Shown: positions 1-8,382, numbered from the stretch's first letter. The stretch: 64,000 nucleotides of DNA from Psychromonas sp. 14N.309.X.WAT.B.A12 (GCF_030397575.1 NZ_JAPNXS010000012.1:1-64000); one strand, 5' to 3'. Translations and numbers: made by a program. The notes: generated by a model not told the origin, from the sequence alone.

Positions 1-150
1 TGTTATTCTGAATTAATGAATTAATTCGTGTGTCACTTCTATTGATGTTGCCTAACAAGTAGGACTTTGATTTTTTTGAAATCACATCAACAATAAGTGC
101 TCACACAGATTGTTTGATTAAATTGTTAAAGAGCGTGCCTTTCGGCTAGG
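1..150 (-). promoter_or_regulatory. rRNA operon leader with boxA antitermination site
   Basis: Read on the minus strand this is a typical gammaproteobacterial 16S leader. The boxA core GCTCTTTAACA lies at 134-124, followed by AATTTAATCAAACAATCTGT and GTGAGCAC, which closely match the Escherichia coli rrn leader downstream of P2. BoxA recruits the Nus antitermination complex. The leader runs off the left edge, so the 16S gene should begin shortly outside the window. No rRNA sequence is inside it. Confidence 0.9.
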
Positions 151-156
151 CGGCGT

Positions 157-184
157 ATATTACGCGCCTTTCGAACAATGTCAA
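157..184 (-). promoter_or_regulatory. rRNA operon promoter P2
   Basis: On the minus strand the -35 hexamer TTGACA (184-179) and -10 hexamer TAATAT (162-157) are separated by 16 bp and followed by a GC-rich discriminator. The position just upstream of boxA is that of rrn P2. Confidence 0.88.
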
Positions 185-293
185 CGTTAATTTTCAACTT
201 TATTTCGAAGCGAACTTCGAAGCGTTTACTGCGTTTATTTTATTCTCAAACTCGCTGGGTAACTTGCGTTCCGTCCCGTGTCTGTGGGTGCGC

Positions 294-321
294 ATTATAG
301 GGATTAAGATCTCATTGGCAA
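294..321 (-). promoter_or_regulatory. rRNA operon promoter P1
   Basis: On the minus strand TTGCCA (321-316) and TATAAT (299-294) are spaced by 16 bp, with a GCGC discriminator typical of stringently controlled rRNA promoters. It lies about 137 bp upstream of P2. The AT-rich tract at about 322-360 could serve as an UP element. Confidence 0.85.
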
Positions 322-538
322 GCGTTTTATTGTGTTTATTTGCAAAAAAGTGTCTGAGTGTTCAATTAAACAACAAAACGAGTGTATTTCATGCAAAAAA
401 CTATAATTTATGCTTCATATGGCGAGATTAATTGAATATTTCTGATCTTAAGATTTTAACTAATTAGTTAATAGAGACTAATAACGCTTGATATATTCAT
501 AAATAAGCATGATAAATAATATCTAAACCTATAAAAAT

Positions 539-568
539 ATGCCTTTCATACAAATGAAAGGCATTAAT
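539..568 (-). terminator. terminator of the alginate lyase gene
   Basis: A perfect 11-bp stem (539-549 with 554-564, loop of 4) lies 34 bp past the lyase stop. On the minus strand it is followed by ATTTTTATA. The rest of 322-597 shows no gene. Confidence 0.85.
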
Positions 569-597
569 AGTTATAAGCCTTAGTTTACTAACCTATT

Positions 598-1677
598 TTA
601 TTGGTCCAAAGTTAACTCATAAAAACTAACCTTCGCATAGTCACCGGCATCAATACCATTATTTGTACATTCAGAAGATCCAACATTACATTGGTTATAG
701 TTACCTGCTTTAAAGTACATCCAATCATTTGCATAACCTTCGTCATACTCATTACCTCGATAATGTGGTTTTGATAGATCTATTTGCGCTGTTTTAACTT
801 GTTCATTTGCTTCGCCGATGTTTTTGACAAATGTTAAATGCATAATGTTATTTTCTACATTCACATTATATGAAAAGACTTCACCTAGTTTGATTCCATC
901 TGTTGGATCTGCTGATCCATTACGTAAGTCATAAGCTCCAAATACATTGTGATAGATATCTTTGCGTTTAGAGTAGTTATCTCCGGTTGCATTTATTTCA
1001 TAACGCCAATACAGAGAACCGTATTGATGATTTGGTAGTTTACGATACACAATTTTTAATGGTTCGTTTTTTGAACCATGAATTTGACCTATTACCGTAG
1101 AGAAAGCCCCATTCTTTTCGGCATTACCACTGGTACTCACCCAATCTACTGATAAAGTTGCAGATAACTCACCGCCAATTGAGCCATAAGACGCGGCCTC
1201 TGGGTTAGCAGCTATTGCAAAATTGTTTTTTGGATCTTTATATGATTTGGCTAACATCGCACGTAATTCACTTCGAGCATTTTTACTGTTAGGTGTTGTC
1301 ATCGCTTTATTAGGAGTAGCAAAAACCATGGCACCTGTTGTTGCGTCTGTATAAAACCAATCTGGATGTATATATGGATTAGTGGTACTGCCCAATACTT
1401 GTGCAGAAATTTCCATTACTTTACCTGCACGGTTAGGCTTATCATCTTCCATTGGAATATTAATTTTCCATTTAGTCAGATCAAAGTTTTGAGATGGTGT
1501 TTTGTTAGGATCTAATTGAGCGATTAATGTCGCTGTATGTGCTGTCGCTGGTAAAGGTGTCGTTGCATTCGCAACTTTTCCTATTTCATAAGTCACTTGG
1601 TTATTTGACGTTGGTTCTGTATTTGTACAGCCCACCAGCAAAGTGGCAATAATCGCACTTAAATATACTTTTTTCAT
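598..1677 (-). CDS. PL7-family alginate lyase, lipoprotein
   Basis: A predicted outer-membrane or surface lipoprotein that cleaves alginate by beta-elimination. A lipoprotein signal peptide ends at LLVG-Cys17. A short Thr/Ser/Asn-rich linker leads into a single polysaccharide lyase family 7 (alginate_lyase2) domain from about residue 62 to the C-terminus. The three conserved PL7 strands are visible: RSEL at 135-138, QIH at 198-200 (a Q-I-H type lyase, often active on polyG or mixed blocks) and YFKAGNYNQ at 321-329. Four cysteines near the C-terminus may form disulfides. The length of 359 aa fits a one-domain enzyme. It stands alone, with its own terminator and no alginate transporter or oligoalginate lyase beside it. 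Family assignment is firm; block specificity cannot be told from sequence. Confidence 0.93.
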   Translation of the reverse strand: MKKVYLSAIIATLLVGCTNTEPTSNNQVTYEIGKVANATTPLPATAHTATLIAQLDPNKTPSQNFDLTKWKINIPMEDDKPNRAGKVMEISAQVLGSTTNPYIHPDWFYTDATTGAMVFATPNKAMTTPNSKNARSELRAMLAKSYKDPKNNFAIAANPEAASYGSIGGELSATLSVDWVSTSGNAEKNGAFSTVIGQIHGSKNEPLKIVYRKLPNHQYGSLYWRYEINATGDNYSKRKDIYHNVFGAYDLRNGSADPTDGIKLGEVFSYNVNVENNIMHLTFVKNIGEANEQVKTAQIDLSKPHYRGNEYDEGYANDWMYFKAGNYNQCNVGSSECTNNGIDAGDYAKVSFYELTLDQ

Positions 1678-1697
1678 TAGAGTACCTGCTTATCTAT

Positions 1698-1725
1698 ATT
1701 GATAATATTCATGGATAATATCAAT
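1698..1725. promoter_or_regulatory. inverted repeat upstream of alginate lyase
   Basis: ATTGATAATAT and ATAATATCAAT form arms matching at 10 of 11 positions around a 6-nt spacer, 21-48 bp before the lyase start. It could be a regulator site or a 5'-UTR hairpin. The rest of 1726-1937 is AT-rich and shows no gene. Confidence 0.35.
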
Positions 1726-1937
1726 CATAATAAGTCTCTGATTACAGGCTTAATATGATTGGTAAATAATTAACAGGGCCAATTTATAATAATATTGTAT
1801 TATTAATTGTGATCTTCTTGGAAGATATGCGAGACAAGTTGCTAAGCATATAAGTATGAAGTGATTTTTGTTAACTAAGTAGCATTTGCGTCAAACAGGG
1901 AAAAACTATCTATTAGTTTAATATTTTTAACAGGCAT

Positions 1938-1958
1938 TAAAAAAGGAGCCTAAGCTCC
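1938..1958 (-). terminator. ppnP terminator
   Basis: GGAGC (1945-1949) pairs with GCTCC (1954-1958) across a 4-nt loop. The minus strand continues with a run of six T residues. It lies 35 bp beyond the ppnP stop. Confidence 0.8.
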
Positions 1959-1992
1959 CTAATGTATTATTGCTCGTTTACCTTAGTAAACT

Positions 1993-2280
1993 TTATGCCT
2001 TGTATAAACAAAGGTAAGCAGTTTGTACAACGACTTTAACGTCAAAGCTTGAATTTGCTTCTACTTCAAATGTTTCACCAGCTTTATAAGTTTTCCATTC
2101 AGTTGTATCGACAAGGCGGACTGTGAGGCTACCACTAACTACTGTCATGTATTCATAAGCACTAGTACCGAATGTGTACTCACCAACTTCCATTACACCT
2201 ACTGTTGCAGGTAATGTTTCACTTTGGAATGCGATTGATTTAACGTTACCATCGAAATATTCATTTGCTTCAAAACTCAT
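1993..2280 (-). CDS. ppnP: pyrimidine/purine nucleoside phosphorylase PpnP
   Basis: A 95-aa protein of the DUF1255/YaiE family. It is a single cupin barrel that phosphorolyses several ribonucleosides to the free base and ribose 1-phosphate in nucleoside salvage. The whole length matches the family, including the N-terminal FEANEYFDGNVKSI segment, VGVMEVGEYTFGT, the central MTVVSGSLTVRL strand and the GETFEVEANSSFDVKV cupin signature. A GGG-type ribosome binding site precedes the ATG. It is monocistronic, with its own terminator. Cytoplasmic. The assignment is confident because the family is compact and well conserved. Confidence 0.93.
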   Translation of the reverse strand: MSFEANEYFDGNVKSIAFQSETLPATVGVMEVGEYTFGTSAYEYMTVVSGSLTVRLVDTTEWKTYKAGETFEVEANSSFDVKVVVQTAYLCLYKA

Positions 2281-2350
2281 TTTAATCCCTTCTTATTTCA
2301 TTTATTGGTGAATCATTGCGCACAGAGTATGGCGAAGCTACACCTAAAAC

Positions 2351-4261
2351 TCAACCCTCGAATTCAGATTGCAGGGTTTCAATCTGCTCCTGCACATCCA
2401 TCCAGAGCATTTCATTTTCTTCTAAAAGGTCTTTTACTTCGCCTTGTTCTTTTAATAAGTCAGTCAGCTTTTTTTTGTTTTCTTGCTCATATAGCTCACT
2501 TTCACTCAGCTGTTGTTCAATCTCAGTTAAACGTGCTGAAGCACTGTCCATGGCTTTTTCTGCTGTGTTTAATTGTTTTTTGAAAGGCGTTAGTTTTTTA
2601 CGAAATTCAGCTTCTAATCTTTTTTGATCTTTTCGGTTAGCACTCACTGACACTGCTTTGTCAGCACTTTGCTCTGCTTGCTTTTCTATGCGTTGCTGGT
2701 CAGATAACCATTGATGATAATCATCTAGGTCACCAGAAAACGGTTGCACTTTTTTGTCATGTACTAAGTAAAGGTCATCAATAGTAGTACGTAACAAATG
2801 GCGATCATGCGATACAACAACCATTGCTCCTTCAAATGCTTGTAATGCAACGGTTAAAGCGTGGCGCATTTCTAAATCTAAGTGGTTAGTTGGCTCATCG
2901 AGTAAAAGTAAGTTAGGTTTTTGCCATACTAACAATGCTAAGACTAAACGTGCTTTTTCCCCACCAGAAAATGGGGCAACAAGATCAAAAGCTTTATCGC
3001 CTTGAAAACCAAAGCTACCTAAAAAGTTACGCAGAGGTAACTCTTTTTCATCAGGCGCTAAACGTGCTAAATGTTGCATTGGACTTTCATCTAGATGTAA
3101 AAACTCTAATTGATGCTGAGCAAAGTAACCAACCTTTGCATTAGTGTTGATCTCTAATTTCCCTGATTTAGGCTTCATTTGATTAGAAAGCAATTTAATC
3201 AAAGTCGATTTACCAGCCCCATTACGTCCAAGTAAACCAATACGGCTACCAGGTACCAAGTTGAGCTCGATTTTATCTAAGATCAACAAATCATCATAAC
3301 CAGCACTAACTTGGTCTAGCGTTAATAAGGGCATAGGTAATGCTTCAGGTTCCCTAAATGAAAAGCTAAATTGGTTATCTACATGTGCAGGTAAGATCTG
3401 CTCCATCTTTTCAAGTGCTTTAATACGACTTTGCGCTTGTTTTGCTTTATTAGCTTTATAACGGAACCGATCAATATAGCTCTGCATATGATCCATTTGC
3501 GCCTGTTGCTTTTCATAGGAAGATTGTTGCTGTACTAGTTTTTCAGCACGTTGGCGTTCAAAGCTAGTGTAGTTACCTGTGTATTCGAATAATTTATTTT
3601 GTTCAATATGGATAATCTTATCAACAATGCTATCGATAAAGTCCCGATCATGGGAGATTAAGATCAAAGTGCCTTGATATTGATGTAACCATTTTTCTAA
3701 CCAAATGACCGCATCTAAGTCTAAATGGTTGGTAGGTTCATCGAGTAATAATAGGTCTGAAGGGCAAAGTAGTGCTTGTGCTAAGTTAAGACGCATACGC
3801 CATCCGCCCGAAAAATCGCTAACAGGGCGGCCTTGAGCTTGCTCGCTAAATCCTAGACCAGCTAATAATTCTGCAGCGCGAGATTCAATAGTATAACCAC
3901 CCGCATTATCTAATAGAATATGCATTTCTGCTATTTTTGTACCGTCATCAACTTCTTCAGCTTGCTTTAATTTAGCCTGTAACGCACGAAACTCATGGTC
4001 TCCGTCAATGACATATTGCAATGCATTCATATCTAACGCAGGTGTTTCCTGTGCAACACTTGCTAAACGCCAATGATGTGGAATCGTCAGCTCGCCTGCA
4101 TCAACTTGATGCTGTTGCTTAAGTAATGTAAAAAAACTAGATTTCCCACAACCGTTGGCCCCTACTAAACCGACTTTCTGTTTTGGGTTAATTGTTGCAC
4201 TGGCATTTTCCAGTAGAGGTTTTCCGCCGCGGATAAATTCGATATTAGATGCAACAATCAT
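2351..4261 (-). CDS. yheS: ABC-F family ATPase YheS
   Basis: A soluble ABC-F protein of 636 aa with two ATP-binding cassettes and no membrane segment. Members of this family bind the ribosomal E site and relieve stalled translation. Cassette 1 has Walker A GANGCGKSS (about 34-42), signature FSGGWRMRL and Walker B LLLLDEPTNHLD. A charged linker with the Y-Q-K-rich P-site tRNA interaction motif follows (about 235-300). Cassette 2 has GRNGAGKST, FSGGEKARL and LLLLDEPTNHLD. A C-terminal coiled coil (about 530-636) rich in Glu/Lys/Gln ends the protein. Length and architecture match E. coli YheS (637 aa). It lies divergently from yheV-slyD, a neighbourhood like that of enterobacteria, which supports YheS over Uup or EttA. 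Confidence 0.92.
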   Translation of the reverse strand: MIVASNIEFIRGGKPLLENASATINPKQKVGLVGANGCGKSSFFTLLKQQHQVDAGELTIPHHWRLASVAQETPALDMNALQYVIDGDHEFRALQAKLKQAEEVDDGTKIAEMHILLDNAGGYTIESRAAELLAGLGFSEQAQGRPVSDFSGGWRMRLNLAQALLCPSDLLLLDEPTNHLDLDAVIWLEKWLHQYQGTLILISHDRDFIDSIVDKIIHIEQNKLFEYTGNYTSFERQRAEKLVQQQSSYEKQQAQMDHMQSYIDRFRYKANKAKQAQSRIKALEKMEQILPAHVDNQFSFSFREPEALPMPLLTLDQVSAGYDDLLILDKIELNLVPGSRIGLLGRNGAGKSTLIKLLSNQMKPKSGKLEINTNAKVGYFAQHQLEFLHLDESPMQHLARLAPDEKELPLRNFLGSFGFQGDKAFDLVAPFSGGEKARLVLALLVWQKPNLLLLDEPTNHLDLEMRHALTVALQAFEGAMVVVSHDRHLLRTTIDDLYLVHDKKVQPFSGDLDDYHQWLSDQQRIEKQAEQSADKAVSVSANRKDQKRLEAEFRKKLTPFKKQLNTAEKAMDSASARLTEIEQQLSESELYEQENKKKLTDLLKEQGEVKDLLEENEMLWMDVQEQIETLQSEFEG

Positions 4262-4445
4262 AAATTCAGAGTCTCAATGTCAATCAGATAAAGTTAGAGC
4301 AAGATGATAACGAAATTTGTAATGTTCAGCCATAACTACTAGCCTTTACTTGATAATGCGTTGCTTCAAGTTATTTTAGCAAGCTTTGCATCTGCAACTA
4401 TCATCAGTATATGATGTCGTACTTTTTGTTAATTGTGATTGAACT

Positions 4446-4670
4446 ATGTCAGTATCTAAAAATAGAAAACGCTTCATCGCCGGAGCGGAATGCCCACAAT
4501 GTAAGACGATTGATAGTATTGCGTTGACATTAGAAAACGCAGTTGAGACATTAACGTGTGTTAGCTGTGGATACACACAAACGCAAACGCCTAACCAGGC
4601 TAAATCAGCAACACGTCAATTTGAACAAATAATTGGTGTTTTTGATCCATCTGAACCCGATAAAGAATAA
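4446..4670 (+). CDS. yheV: YheV family putative zinc-ribbon protein
   Basis: A 74-aa protein of the DUF2387/YheV family with unknown function. Two CxxC knuckles (CPQC at about 16-19 and CVSCGY at about 38-43) indicate a small zinc ribbon. The N-terminus is basic (KNRKRFIAGAECP). It lies 12 bp upstream of slyD on the same strand, as in many gammaproteobacteria, and probably shares its transcript. Cytoplasmic; no activity is known for the family. Confidence 0.85.
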   Translation: MSVSKNRKRFIAGAECPQCKTIDSIALTLENAVETLTCVSCGYTQTQTPNQAKSATRQFEQIIGVFDPSEPDKE

Positions 4671-4682
4671 AGAGAGAAAATA

Positions 4683-5195
4683 ATGAAGATTGAAAAGAAC
4701 TCAGTAGTTGCCATCCACTTTGGAGTAGCTGAAGTTGACGGTAATGCACTAGATAGCACTGAAAACGGAAGTCCTCTTGAGTTTATTCAAGGTGCACAAT
4801 ACTTAGTACCAGGCTTAGAAAAAGAGCTAGAAGGCAAAGAAGCCGGCTATAAGTTTGACGTAAAACTTGAAGCAGAAGATGCTTACGGTCCTTTCCAAGA
4901 AGCATTAGTACAAGAAGTACCACGCTCTTTATTTGAAGGTGTTGATGAAATTGAAGTAGGCATGTCATTCCAAGCTGAAACAGATCAAGGCCCACGTACA
5001 GTTGAAGTAACAGCAGTTACTGAAGAAAATGTAAGCATTGATGCAAACCACCCTCTAGCCGGTATGGCACTGCAATTTGTAGGTGAAGTAGTATCAGTTC
5101 GTGCAGCAACAGCTGAAGAATTATCTCACGGACATGTTCACAGCCCTAAACCAGAAAGTGATTGTTGTAGCAGCGGTAGTTGTCAAACTCACTAA
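4683..5195 (+). CDS. slyD: FKBP-type peptidyl-prolyl isomerase SlyD
   Basis: A cytoplasmic prolyl isomerase, chaperone and metal-binding protein of 170 aa. The FKBP domain is split by the insert-in-flap chaperone domain (about 70-125), with conserved segments NGSPLEFIQG, LVPGLEKELEGK and EDAYGPFQEALVQEVPR. The C-terminal tail holds only a few metal-binding residues (GHVHSP, CCSSGSC, final TH), so it is much shorter and less His-rich than the E. coli tail, as is common outside enterics. Nickel donation to hydrogenase is therefore less certain here. It is followed by a strong terminator. Confidence 0.93.
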   Translation: MKIEKNSVVAIHFGVAEVDGNALDSTENGSPLEFIQGAQYLVPGLEKELEGKEAGYKFDVKLEAEDAYGPFQEALVQEVPRSLFEGVDEIEVGMSFQAETDQGPRTVEVTAVTEENVSIDANHPLAGMALQFVGEVVSVRAATAEELSHGHVHSPKPESDCCSSGSCQTH

Positions 5196-5222
5196 GCAAA
5201 TAACACTTATCTGAGTTGATTG

Positions 5223-5258
5223 AGCGCCATAGTAATATAATTACTATGGCGCTTTTTT
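5223..5258 (+). terminator. slyD terminator
   Basis: A perfect 14-bp stem (5223-5236 with 5240-5253) with a 3-nt loop, followed directly by T residues. It lies 28 bp after slyD. Confidence 0.92.
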
Positions 5259-5287
5259 ATAGAGTGCTATATCTCTTCTAATAACAA

Positions 5288-5704
5288 CTAAACGTTGTAA
5301 CTCACTGATGGTTGTGGATAAGGCGACACAGCATTTTTATATTTAGCCTGTATAACCGAAATAACCTCATTAAAGTCAGAAATTCCTTTTAATTCAATAT
5401 CTAATGCTTCGAGCTCATGAGGAGAAAGCTTTAATTTTGCGGCAAAGAAAAAGTTACGTCGTTGTTGGGAGTGTGTTGATTGCTCTTGCTGCCGAGAACT
5501 ACCCTGCTTATTATCCTGAATAATCTCTCGAGATTGGTACGCTGTTTCTTCCCGCTCTTGTTCTCCACGTATTTTTGCATAAGCGTGAGCTTGTTCTGTT
5601 TTAGGAATTGCTGTTTGTAGAAGATTTTCGCGATGCAGACCTTCTGCAGCCTGAGGAAAAGGAGTTGCTATAACAGGAGGAAGCTGAACATTTACATTAA
5701 CCAT
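5288..5704 (-). CDS. conserved hypothetical protein, PPVI-x-TP N-terminus
   Basis: A 138-aa protein I do not recognise functionally. The N-terminus has a proline-rich LPPVIATPFPQA stretch. The middle (about 45-85) is Gln/Glu/Arg-rich and probably disordered. The C-terminal third (LKLSPHELEALDIELKGI) looks helical. No signal peptide or membrane segment is evident. Similar small proteins occur in Vibrionaceae-like genomes and some carry misleading protease names; I see no AAA or Lon motif, so that name should not be copied. It starts 11 bp after the stop of the next upstream gene, so the two form a transcription unit. A palindrome overlaps its start codon. Confidence 0.6.
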   Translation of the reverse strand: MVNVNVQLPPVIATPFPQAAEGLHRENLLQTAIPKTEQAHAYAKIRGEQEREETAYQSREIIQDNKQGSSRQQEQSTHSQQRRNFFFAAKLKLSPHELEALDIELKGISDFNEVISVIQAKYKNAVSPYPQPSVSYNV

Positions 5705-5712
5705 AATGGTTA
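5698..5712. repeat. palindrome over the start of the 138-aa gene
   Basis: TAACCATAATGGTTA is a perfect palindrome (7-bp arms, one central base) covering the start codon at 5704-5702. A second copy of the core, in the opposite orientation, lies at 6022-6035 before the neighbouring gene. Confidence 0.5.
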
Positions 5713-5715
5713 GCG

Positions 5716-5991
5716 TTAAACAGACACATCAATGAGTGAGCCAACCATGTCGTCTGCCGTAGTGATCACTTTAGCAGCTGATTGAGCTTGAATTTCCGCT
5801 AGCTTCATATTCACTAATTCAGTAGTTACCGGACCCGAAACATAACTATGCGCACTTGCCCCTTCTGGGTTTTGCGAAGTACTTTGATGGCTTGTTGTTT
5901 GCTTAGCAATACGATCACTGGATTCAGTTATTTGCAGCGACGCTTTATTTAAGCTATTCACACCTGAAGAAAATGCTGAATTTATTTCCAT
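5716..5991 (-). CDS. small protein resembling a flagellar rod/hook-type terminus
   Basis: A 91-aa protein without a firm family. The C-terminal half (VTTELVNMKLAEIQAQSAAKV and onward) resembles the terminal amphipathic helix of flagellar rod and hook proteins, in which an E-x-V-x-M/L segment is followed by a Gln/Ala-rich helix. The N-terminal MEINSAFSSGVNSLNKA also has an axial-protein feel. No other flagellar gene is nearby, so this is only a resemblance. It forms a unit with the 138-aa gene downstream (11-bp gap) and may be transcribed with bioH, which ends 69 bp upstream on the same strand. Confidence 0.55.
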   Translation of the reverse strand: MEINSAFSSGVNSLNKASLQITESSDRIAKQTTSHQSTSQNPEGASAHSYVSGPVTTELVNMKLAEIQAQSAAKVITTADDMVGSLIDVSV

Positions 5992-6021
5992 AGAGACCTC
6001 CCACTAAAATATACAATTACC

Positions 6022-6035
6022 AACCATTATGGTTA
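6022..6035. repeat. palindrome before the 91-aa gene
   Basis: AACCATTATGGTT at 6022-6034 is a perfect palindrome (6-bp arms, one central base), 31 bp upstream of the 91-aa gene. It shares AACCATTATGGTTA with the site at 5698-5712 in inverted orientation. Confidence 0.45.
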
Positions 6036-6060
6036 ATTTTTAAGCAAAAATAAAGTTTAT

Positions 6061-6861
6061 TCACTGTTTTTGAGAGCCAATGAACGATATTAAGACCTGA
6101 TGAAATAAGATAGGTTCACTAATGAATGGCGCATGTGAAGATTGTTGAAAAATAACCTGTTGATTAATCGACGATAACTCGGCTAATTTTTCTTTATTAA
6201 CCACAGACACTAAATTATCTTGCTCACCTAAAATGGTTAACGAAGGCATAGTCAATTGACTGAATTCCTGTCTCAGGTCCACTTCATCGAGCAGCACTAA
6301 TCCACCTAATAAAGCAGATGGCTTAGCTCCTATTTGCTCTGACATTAACTGTTTTATCGTTGCGATATCAGTTTTCACAGTATTACTGCCCATAGCGAGC
6401 GTAGACAAAAATCGATTTACTGTTTTTTGCGGCTGCTTCGTCACTCCAAGTTTAAAGGCACTAAACACCGACTTTTCAACCCCTTGCCATTGCCCTTCTT
6501 CAACAAACTTAAGTGCAGAACAAACCTGAATTAACTTTTCAACGCGCGCTGGATAATGATATGCGATATGAGTAGCAATTAATCCACCTAAAGACCAACC
6601 GCACCAAACAGCTTTTTCTGGTAAGTAAGCCAACAAGGTTTCGGCAATATTTTCTAAGGTATAAGCCTCTAACTCTGGCTCGCCAGCAAATCCTGGCAGG
6701 TTAACTAAATGCACACAATAATGCTCACTTAATTGCTTAACAACAGGCTCCCAAATAGTACTGTTCACACCCCATCCATGAATCAATACTAAATCTTTAC
6801 CTGTGCCAAAAGTTTGATAAGCAAAGGGGCCATTCTGTTTCATCTTCTGTTCTATACTCAC
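6061..6861 (-). CDS. bioH: pimeloyl-ACP methyl ester carboxylesterase BioH
   Basis: An alpha/beta hydrolase that demethylates pimeloyl-ACP methyl ester, ending the BioC-BioH pimelate module of biotin synthesis. The nucleophile elbow GWSLGG holds Ser90, the acid is probably Asp215 (LGEQDNLV) and the base His243 (SSHAPF). The oxyanion-hole segment LIHGWGVNS at about 26-34 is typical of BioH. At 266 aa it is close to the E. coli enzyme (256). It is divergent from comF with only 30 bp between start codons, as in enterobacteria, where bioH and comF/gntX face each other beside nfuA. No other biotin gene is in the window. Confidence 0.92.
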   Translation of the reverse strand: MSIEQKMKQNGPFAYQTFGTGKDLVLIHGWGVNSTIWEPVVKQLSEHYCVHLVNLPGFAGEPELEAYTLENIAETLLAYLPEKAVWCGWSLGGLIATHIAYHYPARVEKLIQVCSALKFVEEGQWQGVEKSVFSAFKLGVTKQPQKTVNRFLSTLAMGSNTVKTDIATIKQLMSEQIGAKPSALLGGLVLLDEVDLRQEFSQLTMPSLTILGEQDNLVSVVNKEKLAELSSINQQVIFQQSSHAPFISEPILFHQVLISFIGSQKQ

Positions 6862-6891
6862 TCTTACCTCGTTAATTTATAGGTACTTACT

Positions 6892-7647
6892 ATGCTATAT
6901 TTCCTAACTCGACTTATCAGCGAAAGCCAAGCTTTATTCTCCGCTTGTTTACCCAGTCATTGCCTTATGTGTGGTTTACACAGTGCAGACCAGTTGATTT
7001 GTCAGCATTGTAATCAAGCAATATTAACAGAGAGACCTTGTTGTTTACATTGTGGTTATGGTTTGGCACAAACACAAAATGTTTGCGGGGAATGTTTGAA
7101 GCACCCCTTTAAATTTAACCGGTTAGTTGCCGTTTCAGGTTATCAAGCGCCTTTTCCAGCGTTAATAAAGAAGCTCAAATACCAGCATCAACTAATATAT
7201 GGAGATTTATTAGGACTACTATTGGCCAATATAGTTAAACAGAGTTACAGCGAAGACCAACAAAAACAGATTGATTATATACTGCCCGTACCGCTGCATC
7301 CTAAAAAGCATCGAATTCGTGGTTTTAACCAAGCTCATTTAATCGCAGATGCACTTTTAAAGCAGCTTCCCCTGCGCGCTAAATTAGTAACTCCCATTGA
7401 CCGTAATAAAGCAACTACAGCGCAAGAGGGCTTAACCCGTAAACAACGTAACCTAAATCTAAGCAACGCCTTTTCAATGGCTGTTCCTACACTTAATTTA
7501 CAGGGAAAACATGTTGTTTTGATTGATGATGTAGTAACAACTGGGGCAACTATTAATAGTATTTGTGAGTGTTTACTTAGCGCAGGTGTCAAAAAAGTAG
7601 ACGTGTGGTGTATTAGTAGAACTGAATTGGGTGATCAAGCTAACTAG
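6892..7647 (+). CDS. comF: ComF family protein (GntX-like)
   Basis: A ComF/GntX family protein of 251 aa. The N-terminal 70 residues carry zinc-binding CxxC pairs (CLMCGL, CQHC, CLHCGY, CGEC). The rest is a phosphoribosyltransferase-like fold with the PRPP loop VVLIDDVVTTGAT at about 214-226. ComF proteins assist DNA uptake in competent bacteria; E. coli GntX is needed to use DNA as a carbon source. The role here is inferred from the family. It is divergent from bioH and 147 bp upstream of nfuA. Confidence 0.9.
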   Translation: MLYFLTRLISESQALFSACLPSHCLMCGLHSADQLICQHCNQAILTERPCCLHCGYGLAQTQNVCGECLKHPFKFNRLVAVSGYQAPFPALIKKLKYQHQLIYGDLLGLLLANIVKQSYSEDQQKQIDYILPVPLHPKKHRIRGFNQAHLIADALLKQLPLRAKLVTPIDRNKATTAQEGLTRKQRNLNLSNAFSMAVPTLNLQGKHVVLIDDVVTTGATINSICECLLSAGVKKVDVWCISRTELGDQAN

Positions 7648-7794
7648 CTATATGAATAGATTATCTTTGATAAAATAAGCATCATCGGTTCTATCATATA
7701 CTTATTATTTTTAGCAATTTTACTGTTTTCATTATTATTATAAGGAATTGTCGTTATAATGCCCAAGTAAATTACTCAAGCATAAAGGTTTAAC

Positions 7795-8376
7795 ATGATC
7801 GAAATTACTCCAGTTGCACAAGCACACTTTGCAAAATTACTAGCGCCGCAAAAAGAAGGCACTAACATCCGAGTGTTTGTTATCAACCCGGGCACACCAA
7901 AAGCAGAGTGTGGTGTATCTTACTGCCCACCAGAAGCAGTTGAAGAGAGCGATACACGTTTAAGCTTTGAAGGTTTTGATGCTTTAGTAGATGAAGTAAG
8001 CCTACCTTTCTTAGAAGATGCATTTGTTGATCTAGTAGAAGAAGATACTGGTACACAGTTAACGCTAAAAGCGCCAAATGCTAAAATGCGTAAAGTGAAA
8101 GACGATGCACCACTTATTGAACGTGTTGAATACGTTATTCAAGTGCAGATCAACCCACAACTTGCTAGTCACGGCGGTTTTATCAAGTTAATCGAAGTGA
8201 CTGAAGATCAAGTAGCTATCATCGAATTTGGTGGTGGTTGTAATGGTTGCTCACAAGTAGATTTAACATTAAAAGAAGGCATCGAGAAAGAGCTATTAGA
8301 AGAGTTCTCTGGCGAGCTAAATGCAGTGCGTGATGTCACAGAACATGCTCAAGGCGATCACTCTTTCTACAAGTAA
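7795..8376 (+). CDS. nfuA: Fe-S biogenesis protein NfuA
   Basis: A carrier of [4Fe-4S] clusters to apo-proteins under oxidative stress or iron limitation. Residues 1-95 form the degenerate A-type domain ([16 protein letters not shown]). Residues 105-193 form the Nfu domain with the cluster-binding pair in [11 protein letters not shown] at about 146-156. The length of 193 aa matches E. coli NfuA (191). It is encoded next to comF and bioH as in many gammaproteobacteria. Its stop lies 6 bp from the convergent yjeH stop, so no conventional terminator separates them. Confidence 0.96.
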   Translation: MIEITPVAQAHFAKLLAPQKEGTNIRVFVINPGTPKAECGVSYCPPEAVEESDTRLSFEGFDALVDEVSLPFLEDAFVDLVEEDTGTQLTLKAPNAKMRKVKDDAPLIERVEYVIQVQINPQLASHGGFIKLIEVTEDQVAIIEFGGGCNGCSQVDLTLKEGIEKELLEEFSGELNAVRDVTEHAQGDHSFYK

Positions 8377-8382
8377 CCCTGA

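Noticed and set aside
1-300. tRNA or 16S sequence at the left edge
   Set aside because: Only the leader and promoters are present; no cloverleaf or 16S start is inside the window.
5288-5704. Name of ATP-dependent protease for the 138-aa protein
   Set aside because: There is no AAA, Lon or serine-lysine dyad motif; any such name in relatives appears to be annotation error.
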